Assembly (NCBI GenBank): GCA_030611815.1
Contig: JAUWPC010000209.1
Location: 1 to 6,231 of the forward strand
Length of the DNA stretch: 6,231 nt
Reading direction: 5' to 3'
DNA from: Desulfobacteraceae bacterium
GTDB taxonomy: Bacteria > Desulfobacterota > DSM-4660 > Desulfatiglandales > Desulfatiglandaceae
Made by a program: the position numbers and the translations under genes
The notes under the pieces: model-generated
Databases searched by the model: none
What the model saw: only the letters and a program-made list of their open reading frames with translations
What the model was told of the DNA's origin: nothing
Part shown: positions 1-5,976 of the stretch, in pieces
How positions within the stretch are numbered: position 1 is the first letter of the stretch
Layout of the letters: every line of letters begins with the position of its first letter

Positions 1-1016
1 GGGCCTTTCCCCATGCCGGATCCGATAAGACCCTGGAGTATGGGCACCTCAGTGAGCGTGGCGAAATACATAAACGCCCCCGAGACCGAGGCAAACAGAT
101 TGGCCCACACCGAATTACCCCCCACTAAATACTCAATGTAATGTTCCGGGATCAATGCCGGATGTCCGGGCCTCCCCAACATGAAACCGGCAACCAGGAC
201 GCCTGCACCCAAGAGCGGAAGGATCTGCTTCATAAATCCCCAGGTGGATTCCACCCAGTTGACACATTCATCCTTGGTAAACCAGGTCTTGAGCATGATC
301 CCTAAAATGATCAGCAACCCCACGGCAATATACCATTTAGCCGCAAAGATGGCTGGCCAGATACCAGTGGAACCTGCTGCGGGTCTGGCAAAGGCTGCGA
401 AGATTAAAATCAGGACCATGGTAAGCATGTAAAGACCGTCCTGCAAAAGGGTACGCCCCTTTTCCTCTTCGTCAGGGAGGTATATCTGCCCGGCAGTGCG
501 GTTTGCATCATCTTTTCGAAAGAAAAAGGCCATCAGAAGTCCGGTGATGATGGCAAATACAACCGCGCCGATGGCCCGTGCCAGGCCTAATTGCCAGCCT
601 AAAATTCTTGCGGTCAGGACAATGGCCAATACATTGATGGCAGGGCCTGAATAGAGAAAGGCAGTCGCCGGACCAATGCCGGCCCCCCGGGCATAGATTC
701 CTGCAAAGAGGGGGAGGACAGTACAGGAGCAGACAGCCAAAACTGTTCCCGAGACAGAGGCCACAGAGTAGGAAAGGATCTTATTGGCTGTGGCGCCAAA
801 ATACTTTAGGACCGCACCCTGAGACACAAAGACCCCGATGGCCCCCGCAATAAAAAAGGCCGGGATCAGGCAGGTCAAGACATGTTTACGGGCATATTCC
901 TGAAGCATCATAAATGCTTCGAGCCCTGATTGCCGTATGGTGGGGTTGGCCCACGGCACGTAGTAGCAGGCTAAAAAAATCAAAATGATAAACAACAGCT
1001 TGGTTCGTTCTTTCAT
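1..1016 (-). CDS. PF03773 (DUF318/ArsP-type) permease, C-terminus missing
   Basis: An integral inner-membrane permease of the PF03773 family, whose members include ArsP (organoarsenical efflux) and the SO_0444-type Cu/Zn exporters. The reading frame is open from 1016 to the window edge (338 codons, no stop), so the C-terminus is cut off. It is strongly hydrophobic, with about nine predicted membrane segments (roughly residues 7-22, 46-66, 80-105, 120-140, 145-167, 195-212, 226-243, 262-280, 303-322) and an acidic cytosolic loop near 168-192. The family signature is clear: CSCTVLPLFAGIY at 96-108, with C96 and C98 as likely metal or metalloid ligands, then GPATAFLYSGPAIN. ATG at 1016 is preferred over the in-frame ATG at 1022 because AGGA lies 8 bases before the former and only 2 before the latter. 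It sits 37 bases downstream of arsR on the same strand, so it is probably co-transcribed and ArsR-controlled. Substrate (arsenic species, Cu or Zn) cannot be settled from sequence alone. Confidence 0.9.
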   Translation of the reverse strand, partial: MKERTKLLFIILIFLACYYVPWANPTIRQSGLEAFMMLQEYARKHVLTCLIPAFFIAGAIGVFVSQGAVLKYFGATANKILSYSVASVSGTVLAVCSCTVLPLFAGIYARGAGIGPATAFLYSGPAINVLAIVLTARILGWQLGLARAIGAVVFAIITGLLMAFFFRKDDANRTAGQIYLPDEEEKGRTLLQDGLYMLTMVLILIFAAFARPAAGSTGIWPAIFAAKWYIAVGLLIILGIMLKTWFTKDECVNWVESTWGFMKQILPLLGAGVLVAGFMLGRPGHPALIPEHYIEYLVGGNSVWANLFASVSGAFMYFATLTEVPILQGLIGSGMGKG

Positions 1017-1053
1017 AGCCATATTCCTATTTAGTTATACATTCAGAAATAAG

Positions 1054-1398
1054 TCATTTCTTACAGATATTTTCACGCCGGATGTTTGGGAGTTCTTCCA
1101 CCAATTCCCCGATCTCCCGATCCTGTTCCAGCCAGTGCCTCAAATTGCCCAAAAGGGCGGCCGCATATGGACTGACAGCACCGTTCGTGAGGTCGTAGTT
1201 GACCCATAGGCCATCTTTCTTAGAGTCCACAAGCCCTGCATCTTCCAAGATCTTAAGGTGCTTGGATACGCTGGGCTGGGTTATTCCCAGAGCGGCCTGC
1301 ATTTCGCAAACACACATCAATTTCTGCTGAAGCATCTTGACGATCTTCACCCGGTTAGGTTCAGAAAGCGCCTTCATTACCTTGATAAAATCTTTCAT
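1054..1398 (-). CDS. arsR: ArsR/SmtB-family metal(loid)-responsive repressor
   Basis: A 114-residue winged-helix transcriptional repressor that should bind DNA when metal-free and release it on binding metal or metalloid. Visible features are the N-terminal MKALSEPNRVKIVKML helix, the metal-site motif LMCVCEM (C29, C31) matching the alpha-3 CxC site of arsenic-sensing ArsR proteins, the recognition helix TQPSVSKHLKILEDAGLV (40-57), and the beta-wing DSKKDGLWVNYDL (58-70). C112 near the C-terminus is a possible extra ligand. The frame is open far upstream (to 1908), but the start at 1398 is chosen because GAGGT lies 5 bases before it, homology begins there, and the upstream extension would cover the gene's own promoter. 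It heads a probable operon with the permease. Arsenite is the most likely inducer from the CVC motif, but other soft metals are possible. Confidence 0.93.
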   Translation of the reverse strand: MKDFIKVMKALSEPNRVKIVKMLQQKLMCVCEMQAALGITQPSVSKHLKILEDAGLVDSKKDGLWVNYDLTNGAVSPYAAALLGNLRHWLEQDREIGELVEELPNIRRENICKK

Positions 1399-1410
1399 GA
1401 TCAACCTCAC

Positions 1411-1432
1411 TATATTCTGTTTGAGTAATATA
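1411..1432. promoter_or_regulatory. Candidate ArsR operator overlapping the -10 box
   Basis: A 6-bp perfect inverted repeat, TATATT (1411-1416) and AATATA (1427-1432), with a 10-base spacer. One arm is the -10 hexamer and the other covers the expected transcription start and leader. ArsR/SmtB repressors bind interrupted AT-rich dyads at this position in their own promoters. The site fits by position and form; binding by this protein is inferred. Confidence 0.55.
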
Positions 1433-1455
1433 TGCCTCGCAAGGAGCGTTGTCAA
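1427..1455 (-). promoter_or_regulatory. Sigma-70 promoter of arsR-permease
   Basis: Read on the minus strand, a perfect -35 box TTGACA (1450-1455) is followed after exactly 17 bases by TATATT (1427-1432), 5 of 6 to the -10 consensus. Transcription would start near 1420, about 20 bases before the arsR ATG. The strength of the match suggests a strong promoter held down by a repressor. Confidence 0.8.
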
Positions 1456-1476
1456 ATAAAAAAATAATAGTAACCA

Positions 1477-1574
1477 TTCACAGGTTCGGGGGTTCACCGG
1501 TTCAGAAGTTGCATGATCATGCCGAACGCACCTTTGAAAAATGACCTTGAACTTCTGAACCCCAAACCTGTGAA
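1477..1574. repeat. Imperfect inverted repeat with GGTTC units and a palindromic loop
   Basis: TTCACAGGTT (1477-1486) pairs perfectly with AACCTGTGAA (1565-1574), and GTTCAGAAGTT (1500-1510) with AACTTCTGAAC (1550-1560). The left arm has GGTTC three times at exact 8-base steps (1483, 1491, 1499), while the right arm is about 9 bases shorter, as if one unit were lost. The loop begins with a perfect 12-bp palindrome, GCATGATCATGC (1511-1522). It lies between the divergent arsR promoter and the sigma-54 control region. There is no T-tract, so it is not an intrinsic terminator; it resembles REP or MITE-like intergenic elements. Whether it recurs in the genome cannot be seen here. Confidence 0.7.
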
Positions 1575-1610
1575 CGCCTTCGGTTTTTCTCGGGAACAGA
1601 CAGACGTTTC

Positions 1611-1646
1611 TCGACAATATTGTCGACCCATTACGTTGATTGTCGA
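1611..1646 (+). promoter_or_regulatory. Candidate enhancer (UAS) for a sigma-54 activator
   Basis: A perfect 16-bp palindrome TCGACAATATTGTCGA (1611-1626) is followed by a third half-site ATTGTCGA (1639-1646), offset 20 bases from the second half of the palindrome, so on the same helical face. The palindrome centre lies about 110 bases before the start expected from the -24/-12 promoter at 1701-1717, the normal distance for NtrC-type enhancers. The nearby zraR gene encodes such an activator, but the match between this site and ZraR is inferred. Confidence 0.6.
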
Positions 1647-1670
1647 ATCCTGGGTTGATCCATTTTTGTA

Positions 1671-1683
1671 TAACTAATTGTTT
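1671..1683 (-). promoter_or_regulatory. Possible IHF site between UAS and sigma-54 promoter
   Basis: On the minus strand the 13-mer AAACAATTAGTTA matches the IHF consensus WATCAANNNNTTR at every defined position except the third (A for T). It lies between the enhancer palindrome and the -24 box, where DNA bending by IHF typically brings an NtrC-type activator to sigma-54 polymerase. The region is AT-rich, so a chance match is possible. Confidence 0.35.
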
Positions 1684-1700
1684 TTGTTGTGAAAGATCTT

Positions 1701-1717
1701 TTGGCACACTCCTTGTA
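1701..1717 (+). promoter_or_regulatory. Sigma-54 (-24/-12) promoter of the glycine-rich protein gene
   Basis: TTGGCACACTCCTTGTA matches the sigma-54 consensus (TTGGCACGRNNNTTGCW), with the invariant GG at -24, correct spacing and TTG at -12; the -12 C is T here. It lies 60 bases before the ATG at 1778. The upstream palindrome and IHF-like site complete a standard enhancer-dependent promoter. Confidence 0.8.
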
Positions 1718-1777
1718 AGTATGCTTAACAAGACGGCTTTATAACAAACACAAAATTTATCAAACAGGAGGTCAACA

Positions 1778-2299
1778 ATGGATAACGTTTCAGAGAAATC
1801 AGTCTTGCGAAAAGGGTTTAAGAACATGATTGTCTTTGGGCTGGGACTTGCGGTCGCAGTGGGGTTCGCCCCGGTGACGACCTGGGCAAGCCTCCAGAAT
1901 CCGGCCAATCAAACCTGTCGCTTCAATGCGCAATCGCAGGATAGTGATAGTAATCTGACGCGGATTTTTTCGGGTGAAAGGATAATCATGGCCCGCGGAG
2001 GGAACCGGGCTGGTGGTGGCAGGGGTGGCGGATCGGGAATGGGACAGAGAGGAGATGATAATTCAGAGAGTGGGTATAGCAGGTATGGTTCCGGAAATGG
2101 TTCTGGAGATGGAACAAGGACAGGAGAAGGACCTGGTGATTCAGAGCGTAGATATAGGTATGGCCCGGGGGATGGAACCGGCACAGGAGACAGACCTAAA
2201 GATGGGACCGGACACGGGGCCAAAAAGGGCGCTGGAACCGAGGAGGGTGACGGCACTGGTCGTAAAGGGAAAGGCGGCGGTGGTGGAAATAGCAACTGA
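1778..2299 (+). CDS. Secreted glycine-rich GDGT-repeat protein, function unknown
   Basis: A 173-residue protein I do not recognise. Residues 1-37 look like a Sec signal peptide: basic n-region (R11, K12, K15), hydrophobic core at about 17-33, and likely cleavage after TWA at 35-37. A linker (38-70, with the only cysteine, C47) leads into a low-complexity tail of about 100 residues rich in Gly, Asp, Arg and Ser. The tail carries repeated GDGT units (110-113, 131-134, 158-160 region, plus KDGT at 141-144), a GGG-rich start (79-85) and a GGGGG end. The start is chosen on AGGAGGT 5 bases upstream. Residue 71 (base 1988) is a second in-frame ATG with AGGA 6 or so bases before it, which could give a cytosolic 103-residue form. 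The gene has its own sigma-54 promoter and ends at a terminator, so it is a single-gene unit. Its location next to zraSR suggests an envelope-stress role. The Asp/Gly repeats might bind cations, but this is speculation; RTX nonapeptides are not present. Confidence 0.8.
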   Translation: MDNVSEKSVLRKGFKNMIVFGLGLAVAVGFAPVTTWASLQNPANQTCRFNAQSQDSDSNLTRIFSGERIIMARGGNRAGGGRGGGSGMGQRGDDNSESGYSRYGSGNGSGDGTRTGEGPGDSERRYRYGPGDGTGTGDRPKDGTGHGAKKGAGTEEGDGTGRKGKGGGGGNSN

Positions 2300-2330
2300 T
2301 TGCACATAGAGATGGATCAGCTTTCCTCGT

Positions 2331-2370
2331 AAAAAAGAAAGGTCCTTCTCCGGGGGGCCCTCCCTTTTTT
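2331..2370. terminator. Bidirectional intrinsic terminator between convergent genes
   Basis: A 15-base stem (2331-2345 with 2356-2370) is flanked by A6 on one side and T6 on the other, so transcripts in both directions end in U-runs. Pairing is better in the minus-strand RNA, where two mismatches become G-U pairs. It serves zraR, whose stop codon at 2369-2371 overlaps it, and the glycine-rich gene ending at 2299. Confidence 0.75.
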
Positions 2371-3739
2371 ATTGCATCACGCCATATTTCTTGAGTTTCT
2401 TATGCAGGGTCTTGCGGGTGATCCCCAGACGCCTGGCAGCTTCGCTTTTATTTCCGCCGGTGAGTTCAAGTGTCTTCAATATGGTCCCCTTTTGCACCTC
2501 CTCTAAGGAGTGGCCGGCTTCAGGGGCTGAGAGAGGTGAATCCGCAACAGCATCTGCCAGTCCATCCTTGATATGAAAGGGGAGATCTTCTTCATCGATA
2601 TATTCATACCTTGACAGGACCACTGCCCTTTCGACCGTATTCATCAATTCACGGACATTTCCCGGCCAGGCGTATCTCAGCAGTTGATCCATGGCTTGCG
2701 GGGAAAAGCCCCTTATCGGCTTATGATTCTTTTCTGCAAAGGTTGTTAAGAAATGACCGGCTAATAAGGGGATATCCTCATTCCTCTCTCTCAATGGCGG
2801 TACGTTCAGGGCCACCACATTCAGTCTGTAATAGAGATCTTCCCTGAACCGTCCAGGCTCAATCTCCTGCATGAGGTCTTTGTTGGTAGCGGAAATAACC
2901 CTTACATCCACTTTAATAATATCTTCACCGCCAACCCGGGCAAATTCCCTTTCCTGAAGGACGCGCAGCAGCTTGACCTGCATGGAGAGGGACATCTCGC
3001 TCACTTCGTCCAAGAATAGACTCCCCCCATCCGCCTGCTCGAACTTGCCCTCCTTGCGGCGGTGGGCTCCTGTAAAGGCCCCCTTTTCATGGCCGAACAG
3101 TTCAGACTCAAGGAGGCTCTCAGTTATGGCGGCGCAGTTCATTTTCACAAAGGGGCCATTCTTTCTCGGGCTGTTAAAATGGACTGCCCCTGCAATCAAT
3201 TCTTTGCCAGCGCCGGATTCCCCGGTAATCAAGACCGTGGCCTCTGAAGGGGCAACCTGGGCCACTGTTTCCAGGAGCCTGACCATGGCCTCACTCCCTC
3301 CTATGATATTCCGGGTGTCAAATTGATTGCCAAGCGCCTCTTTCAGGATGCGGTTTTCCTTTTTCAGATGGCTGTGGTCCATAGCCCTTTCCATTACCAT
3401 CCGCAGTTCGTCAAAATCGAGGGGTTTGGTGAGGTAGTCATAGGCCCCTTTCTTCAATGCCTCTACGGCCGTTTCTACAGAAGAATAGGCGGTCATGATA
3501 ATCACCGGAATGGCTGGATTGAATGCCCTTATTTCTGTCAATGCCTCGAGACCGGAGATCTTAATCATCCGGATGTCCATTAGAATCAGGTCAAAGGCAC
3601 GGGCATGGACCTGTTCTATGGCTGCCTGGCCATCATCTGCCTCATTGACCTCATATCCCCATCCGGAAAGGAGGGTATGTAACATGGTCCGGTGGGCACG
3701 GTCGTCATCCACCACTAAAACACTGTTTATTCCTTTCAT
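2369..3739 (-). CDS. zraR: ZraR-type sigma-54-dependent response regulator
   Basis: A 456-residue NtrC-family activator. The receiver domain (about 5-120) has acidic pocket D11-D13, phosphoacceptor D55, T83 and K105. The AAA+ domain (about 145-375) has Walker A GESGAGKE (173-180), GAFTGA (220-225) for sigma-54 contact, Walker B LFLDE (241-245) and arginine-finger region RFREDLYYRLN (297-307). The C-terminal Fis-type HTH is NKSEAARRLGITRKTLHKKL (430-449). Stretches such as NPAIPVIIMTAYSSVETAVE, APSEATVLI and LAGHFL match my recollection of E. coli ZraR (441 residues) closely, so the call is ZraR rather than generic NtrC or AtoC. Phosphorylated by ZraS, it should oligomerise at enhancers and use ATP to open sigma-54 promoters. 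Its ATG overlaps the zraS stop by 4 bases (ATGA), indicating translational coupling. Two sigma-54 promoters flank the operon (1701 and 6073), making the downstream secreted proteins likely targets. Confidence 0.93.
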   Translation of the reverse strand: MKGINSVLVVDDDRAHRTMLHTLLSGWGYEVNEADDGQAAIEQVHARAFDLILMDIRMIKISGLEALTEIRAFNPAIPVIIMTAYSSVETAVEALKKGAYDYLTKPLDFDELRMVMERAMDHSHLKKENRILKEALGNQFDTRNIIGGSEAMVRLLETVAQVAPSEATVLITGESGAGKELIAGAVHFNSPRKNGPFVKMNCAAITESLLESELFGHEKGAFTGAHRRKEGKFEQADGGSLFLDEVSEMSLSMQVKLLRVLQEREFARVGGEDIIKVDVRVISATNKDLMQEIEPGRFREDLYYRLNVVALNVPPLRERNEDIPLLAGHFLTTFAEKNHKPIRGFSPQAMDQLLRYAWPGNVRELMNTVERAVVLSRYEYIDEEDLPFHIKDGLADAVADSPLSAPEAGHSLEEVQKGTILKTLELTGGNKSEAARRLGITRKTLHKKLKKYGVMQ

Positions 3740-5505
3740 GCGGTTGAACCCTCCCTGTCGTAAGGAAGTCGAATTGTTACGGTGGCGCCTTCTCCGTAGC
3801 GGCTCTCGACACTGACTTCGCCCCCGTGGGATTCGATTATTTTGTGGACAATGGCCAGCCCGAGGCCGGTCCCCGAAGGTTTCGTAGTGAAATATGGGTC
3901 AAACAGGTGGGGCAGATCTTCGTGCTTGATACCTGTGCCTGAGTCAGACACTATAATCCGGAAGCGACCGGCATCATCGTCCTGCCTGAGTTCTACAGAG
4001 AGGACGCCCCCGCTTTCCATAGCTGCAATGGCATTTAGGTACAAGTTCAAAAGGACCTGCCTGATCCTGTCGGTGTCAATCCGCACCTCCTTTGTCTGGG
4101 GATCACTGCTGAAAGCCACCTTTATTCCTTTTTGGTGCGCTTCTGCCTCCACCATTTTGAGGGAATCCTTTATCACGTCCTCAAGAGAGGCTGTTTTTTT
4201 CTGGATATTCATCGGCCGGGCGAATTCCAGGAGCTGGCCGATAACCCTGTCCAAACGTTCAACCTCCTGGATCATAATTTCCGCAGTTTTATGATCCTCC
4301 GGAATCTCTCGGTACCTCTCCTTGAAGTATGTTGCGAACCCTTTAATAGAACTCAATGGATTTCGTATTTCATGGGCAACTCCTGCTGCCAGCCTTCCGA
4401 TGGATGCTAAACGCTGGGTTCTTGCAATTTCTTTCTTGAGATGCTGAATCTCCGTCAAATCCCTGAAGAGAATCACCCAGCTCACAGCAGAGTCCTCATC
4501 TCCTTTCAATGAAGTACCAACCACCTCTAAGGGAATAATCTTGCCATCTTTAACAGGACAGTCTAATTCTTTATCTATGAGACCCTGCCGGGTTTTCAGT
4601 TGAATAAAGAATTCCAACAGTGGCTGTGGCAGAATTTCCGTCGGTCTTTTCCCCATGGCACTATTAGATGATAGTCTAAGTACTGATTCGGCAGCCTGGT
4701 TAAAAGAAGCAATCCTTTCATCCGCATCAATGGCCAAAAGACCGATCGGCATATTATGAACCAGGTTGTCTGAAAAGGCCTTTACCCTTGAGAGGGAGGT
4801 CCTGGTTGAGCGGTAGGCCTGTGCTAAGAAGAGAGATACGATACCCGCAAAACCTATCAGAAGAAGGGTTAGGGCCATGAAAATGCTATGGCGAATGTCC
4901 TCCTGTCTTGCAGCCTCAACAGGTCCCATGTCCAGTCCCAAGAAAATCACCTGGCGCGAGTCGGCAACATCCCCTTCACGACTCATATGCCCGCGGCACC
5001 AGTCATTTTTCACGACCCTGACATGCTGCCCCCTGAGACTTCCCCTAATTGGCGAAAACTGACGGAACACTTCAAAGATCTTGGAGCCGTCCTTCCCAGG
5101 GACCTGACGCCATTCCACCTTTTTTGAGCGGGAGGCTTGGTCTAAATCCACATTGCTTCTATACTGTTTTCCAATATTGGCGAGATCACTGTCTGCAAGG
5201 ATAATTCCCCCTACATTGGTGATAAGAATATATGCGATGTCAGGTTGTTGTGCTGTCTCTGACAACAAACTTTGGACCTGGGCCCCTCCCCACCGCATTC
5301 CCATCATACCTGTTCGGGCGCCTGCCTCAAAGGACCTGATGAGGGCCGCCCCCTTTTCCTTCAAGAGGTCAATGGTGCTCTCTTTCTGGCGGTTGATGGA
5401 GTCAAGTGTCAGAAAGAGAAAGATCGGCGCCAAAATCAGCACCGCTCCGATAATGACCAACGGGGGAATTCCGACCCAGGATTTTTTGGTGATTTTGTGA
5501 TTCAT
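3736..5505 (-). CDS. zraS: ZraS-type membrane sensor histidine kinase with added PAS domain
   Basis: A 589-residue inner-membrane kinase. Order: TM1 (about 12-34), periplasmic sensor (35-206), TM2 (about 207-228), cytoplasmic PAS (about 245-355, beginning FSDNLVHNMPIGLLAIDADE), then DHp with H-box AAGVAHEIRNPLSSIKG (H378), N-box LLNLYLNAIAAM (N487, N491), G1 DSGTGI (521-526), F-box DPYFTTK (536-542) and G2 GTGLGLA (545-551). The periplasmic part shares GARTGMMGMR, GGIILADSD and the EVFRQF block with ZraS; H161, C170 and H173 near the membrane-proximal end are possible metal ligands. It is longer than E. coli ZraS (465 residues from memory), largely because of the PAS domain, which I do not recall in that protein. 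It presumably senses zinc, another metal or envelope stress and phosphorylates ZraR. The ATG at 5505 has only a weak ribosome site (purine-rich AAAAG), unlike the strong sites of the flanking genes, suggesting low expression. It is the first gene of the zraSR operon. Confidence 0.92.
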   Translation of the reverse strand: MNHKITKKSWVGIPPLVIIGAVLILAPIFLFLTLDSINRQKESTIDLLKEKGAALIRSFEAGARTGMMGMRWGGAQVQSLLSETAQQPDIAYILITNVGGIILADSDLANIGKQYRSNVDLDQASRSKKVEWRQVPGKDGSKIFEVFRQFSPIRGSLRGQHVRVVKNDWCRGHMSREGDVADSRQVIFLGLDMGPVEAARQEDIRHSIFMALTLLLIGFAGIVSLFLAQAYRSTRTSLSRVKAFSDNLVHNMPIGLLAIDADERIASFNQAAESVLRLSSNSAMGKRPTEILPQPLLEFFIQLKTRQGLIDKELDCPVKDGKIIPLEVVGTSLKGDEDSAVSWVILFRDLTEIQHLKKEIARTQRLASIGRLAAGVAHEIRNPLSSIKGFATYFKERYREIPEDHKTAEIMIQEVERLDRVIGQLLEFARPMNIQKKTASLEDVIKDSLKMVEAEAHQKGIKVAFSSDPQTKEVRIDTDRIRQVLLNLYLNAIAAMESGGVLSVELRQDDDAGRFRIIVSDSGTGIKHEDLPHLFDPYFTTKPSGTGLGLAIVHKIIESHGGEVSVESRYGEGATVTIRLPYDREGSTA

Positions 5506-5526
5506 CTTTTAGTCTTTTAAGCAAGA

Positions 5527-5554
5527 ATAGTACCAGATCTCAGATTAGGATCAA
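5527..5554 (-). promoter_or_regulatory. Probable sigma-70 promoter of zraSR
   Basis: On the minus strand TTGATC (5549-5554, 4 of 6) and TACTAT (5527-5532, 4 of 6) are 16 bases apart, and the -10 is preceded by TGG, forming an extended -10 (TGnTACTAT). Transcription would start about 15 bases before the zraS ATG. I see no sigma-54 promoter on this strand, so the operon appears constitutively transcribed at a low level rather than self-activated. Confidence 0.4.
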
Positions 5555-5558
5555 ATTG

Positions 5559-5590
5559 CCTGTCTGTCGGTAGCCTGTAGACGGGTTTTT
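5559..5590 (+). terminator. Terminator-like hairpin just upstream of the zraS promoter
   Basis: CCTGTCT (5559-5565) pairs with AGACGGG (5579-5585) through seven pairs, one of them U-G, with a 13-base loop followed directly by TTTTT. In form it is a plus-strand intrinsic terminator, but no plus-strand gene lies before it. It may stop antisense transcription out of zraS, or serve as a protein-binding dyad upstream of the zraS -35. Confidence 0.4.
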
Positions 5591-5782
5591 CTTCTGAAAC
5601 TGCATACTATCTTATAATGGCATGTGCACCTTTAATTTTGTTCGTTTTAGTGACTTACAGACTATTTCCTTGGAAAAAAACAAGTCTGTTTATGCGCCAA
5701 TGGCCATAAGTGCTCGATTACATAACGCCAACACCCTATCCGGCACGATGAATATTCGACAGTACGTTCAAAAACTCTTAAT

Positions 5783-5900
5783 CTTACTCGTAATCTTAAT
5801 CATACTCATTTACAGTTTGCTTGAGACCTGCCCGCAATGCTTCGCAACGCGAGGCAGGCGGGGATGTTTGATTATGAGTAAGATTATGATTATGAGTAAG
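5783..5900. repeat. Palindromic MITE/REP-like element with 27-bp arms
   Basis: The arms at 5783-5809 and 5874-5900 are inverted copies with 24 of 27 matching bases, each built from TAATC, TTACTC and ATACTCAT-like units. The core is GC-rich and itself folds: CCTGCC (5827-5832) pairs with GGCAGG (5853-5858), with adjacent CCCGC and GCGGG. There is no transposase, and target-site duplications are not obvious. A long nested hairpin in an otherwise plain intergenic region suggests a non-autonomous mobile or REP-type element. Confidence 0.65.
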
Positions 5901-5928
5901 AAAATAAAACGTTTATATACATCCTTAT

Positions 5929-5976
5929 CGGGTACTTTGTACCCGCTTGGGTACCTTATCTGCATACAAAGTATCC
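5929..5976 (+). promoter_or_regulatory. GGGTAC half-site cluster, candidate UAS for the ZraP-like gene
   Basis: The dyad CGGGTAC-TTT-GTACCCG (5929-5945) has perfect 7-bp arms. A further GGGTAC (5949-5954) puts three half-sites of alternating orientation at 9- and 10-base steps. A weaker dyad ATAC-AAA-GTAT (5964-5974), ending in GTATCC, lies with its centre 32 bases from the first, about three helical turns. The cluster is about 130-165 bases before the start expected from the sigma-54 promoter at 6073-6089, a usual enhancer distance. ZraR is the natural candidate binder, by inference only. Confidence 0.5.

Noticed and set aside
1477..1646. CRISPR-like or iteron array from repeated GGTTC and TGTCGA units
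   Set aside because: The units are too short and too few, with no regular spacer structure and no cas or replication gene nearby.
1399..1908. Upstream extension of the arsR frame to 284 residues
   Set aside because: It would overlap the arsR promoter, the inverted repeat and the divergent sigma-54 control region; the ArsR family start and the ribosome site are at 1398.
1909..2307. Proline-rich minus-strand frame and a second plus-strand frame over the glycine-rich gene
   Set aside because: Both are shadows of the GGN-rich coding strand; neither has a ribosome site or promoter, while the 1778 frame has both plus a signal peptide.
3560..3580. Ile in place of the usual Pro after the phosphoacceptor Asp loop (DIRMIKISG) in ZraR
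   Set aside because: E. coli ZraR, as I recall it, also lacks this Pro, so it looks like a subfamily trait rather than damage.
2391..5520. Several plus-strand open frames opposite zraR and zraS
   Set aside because: They lie antisense to well-recognised genes, lack ribosome sites, and show no domain features.
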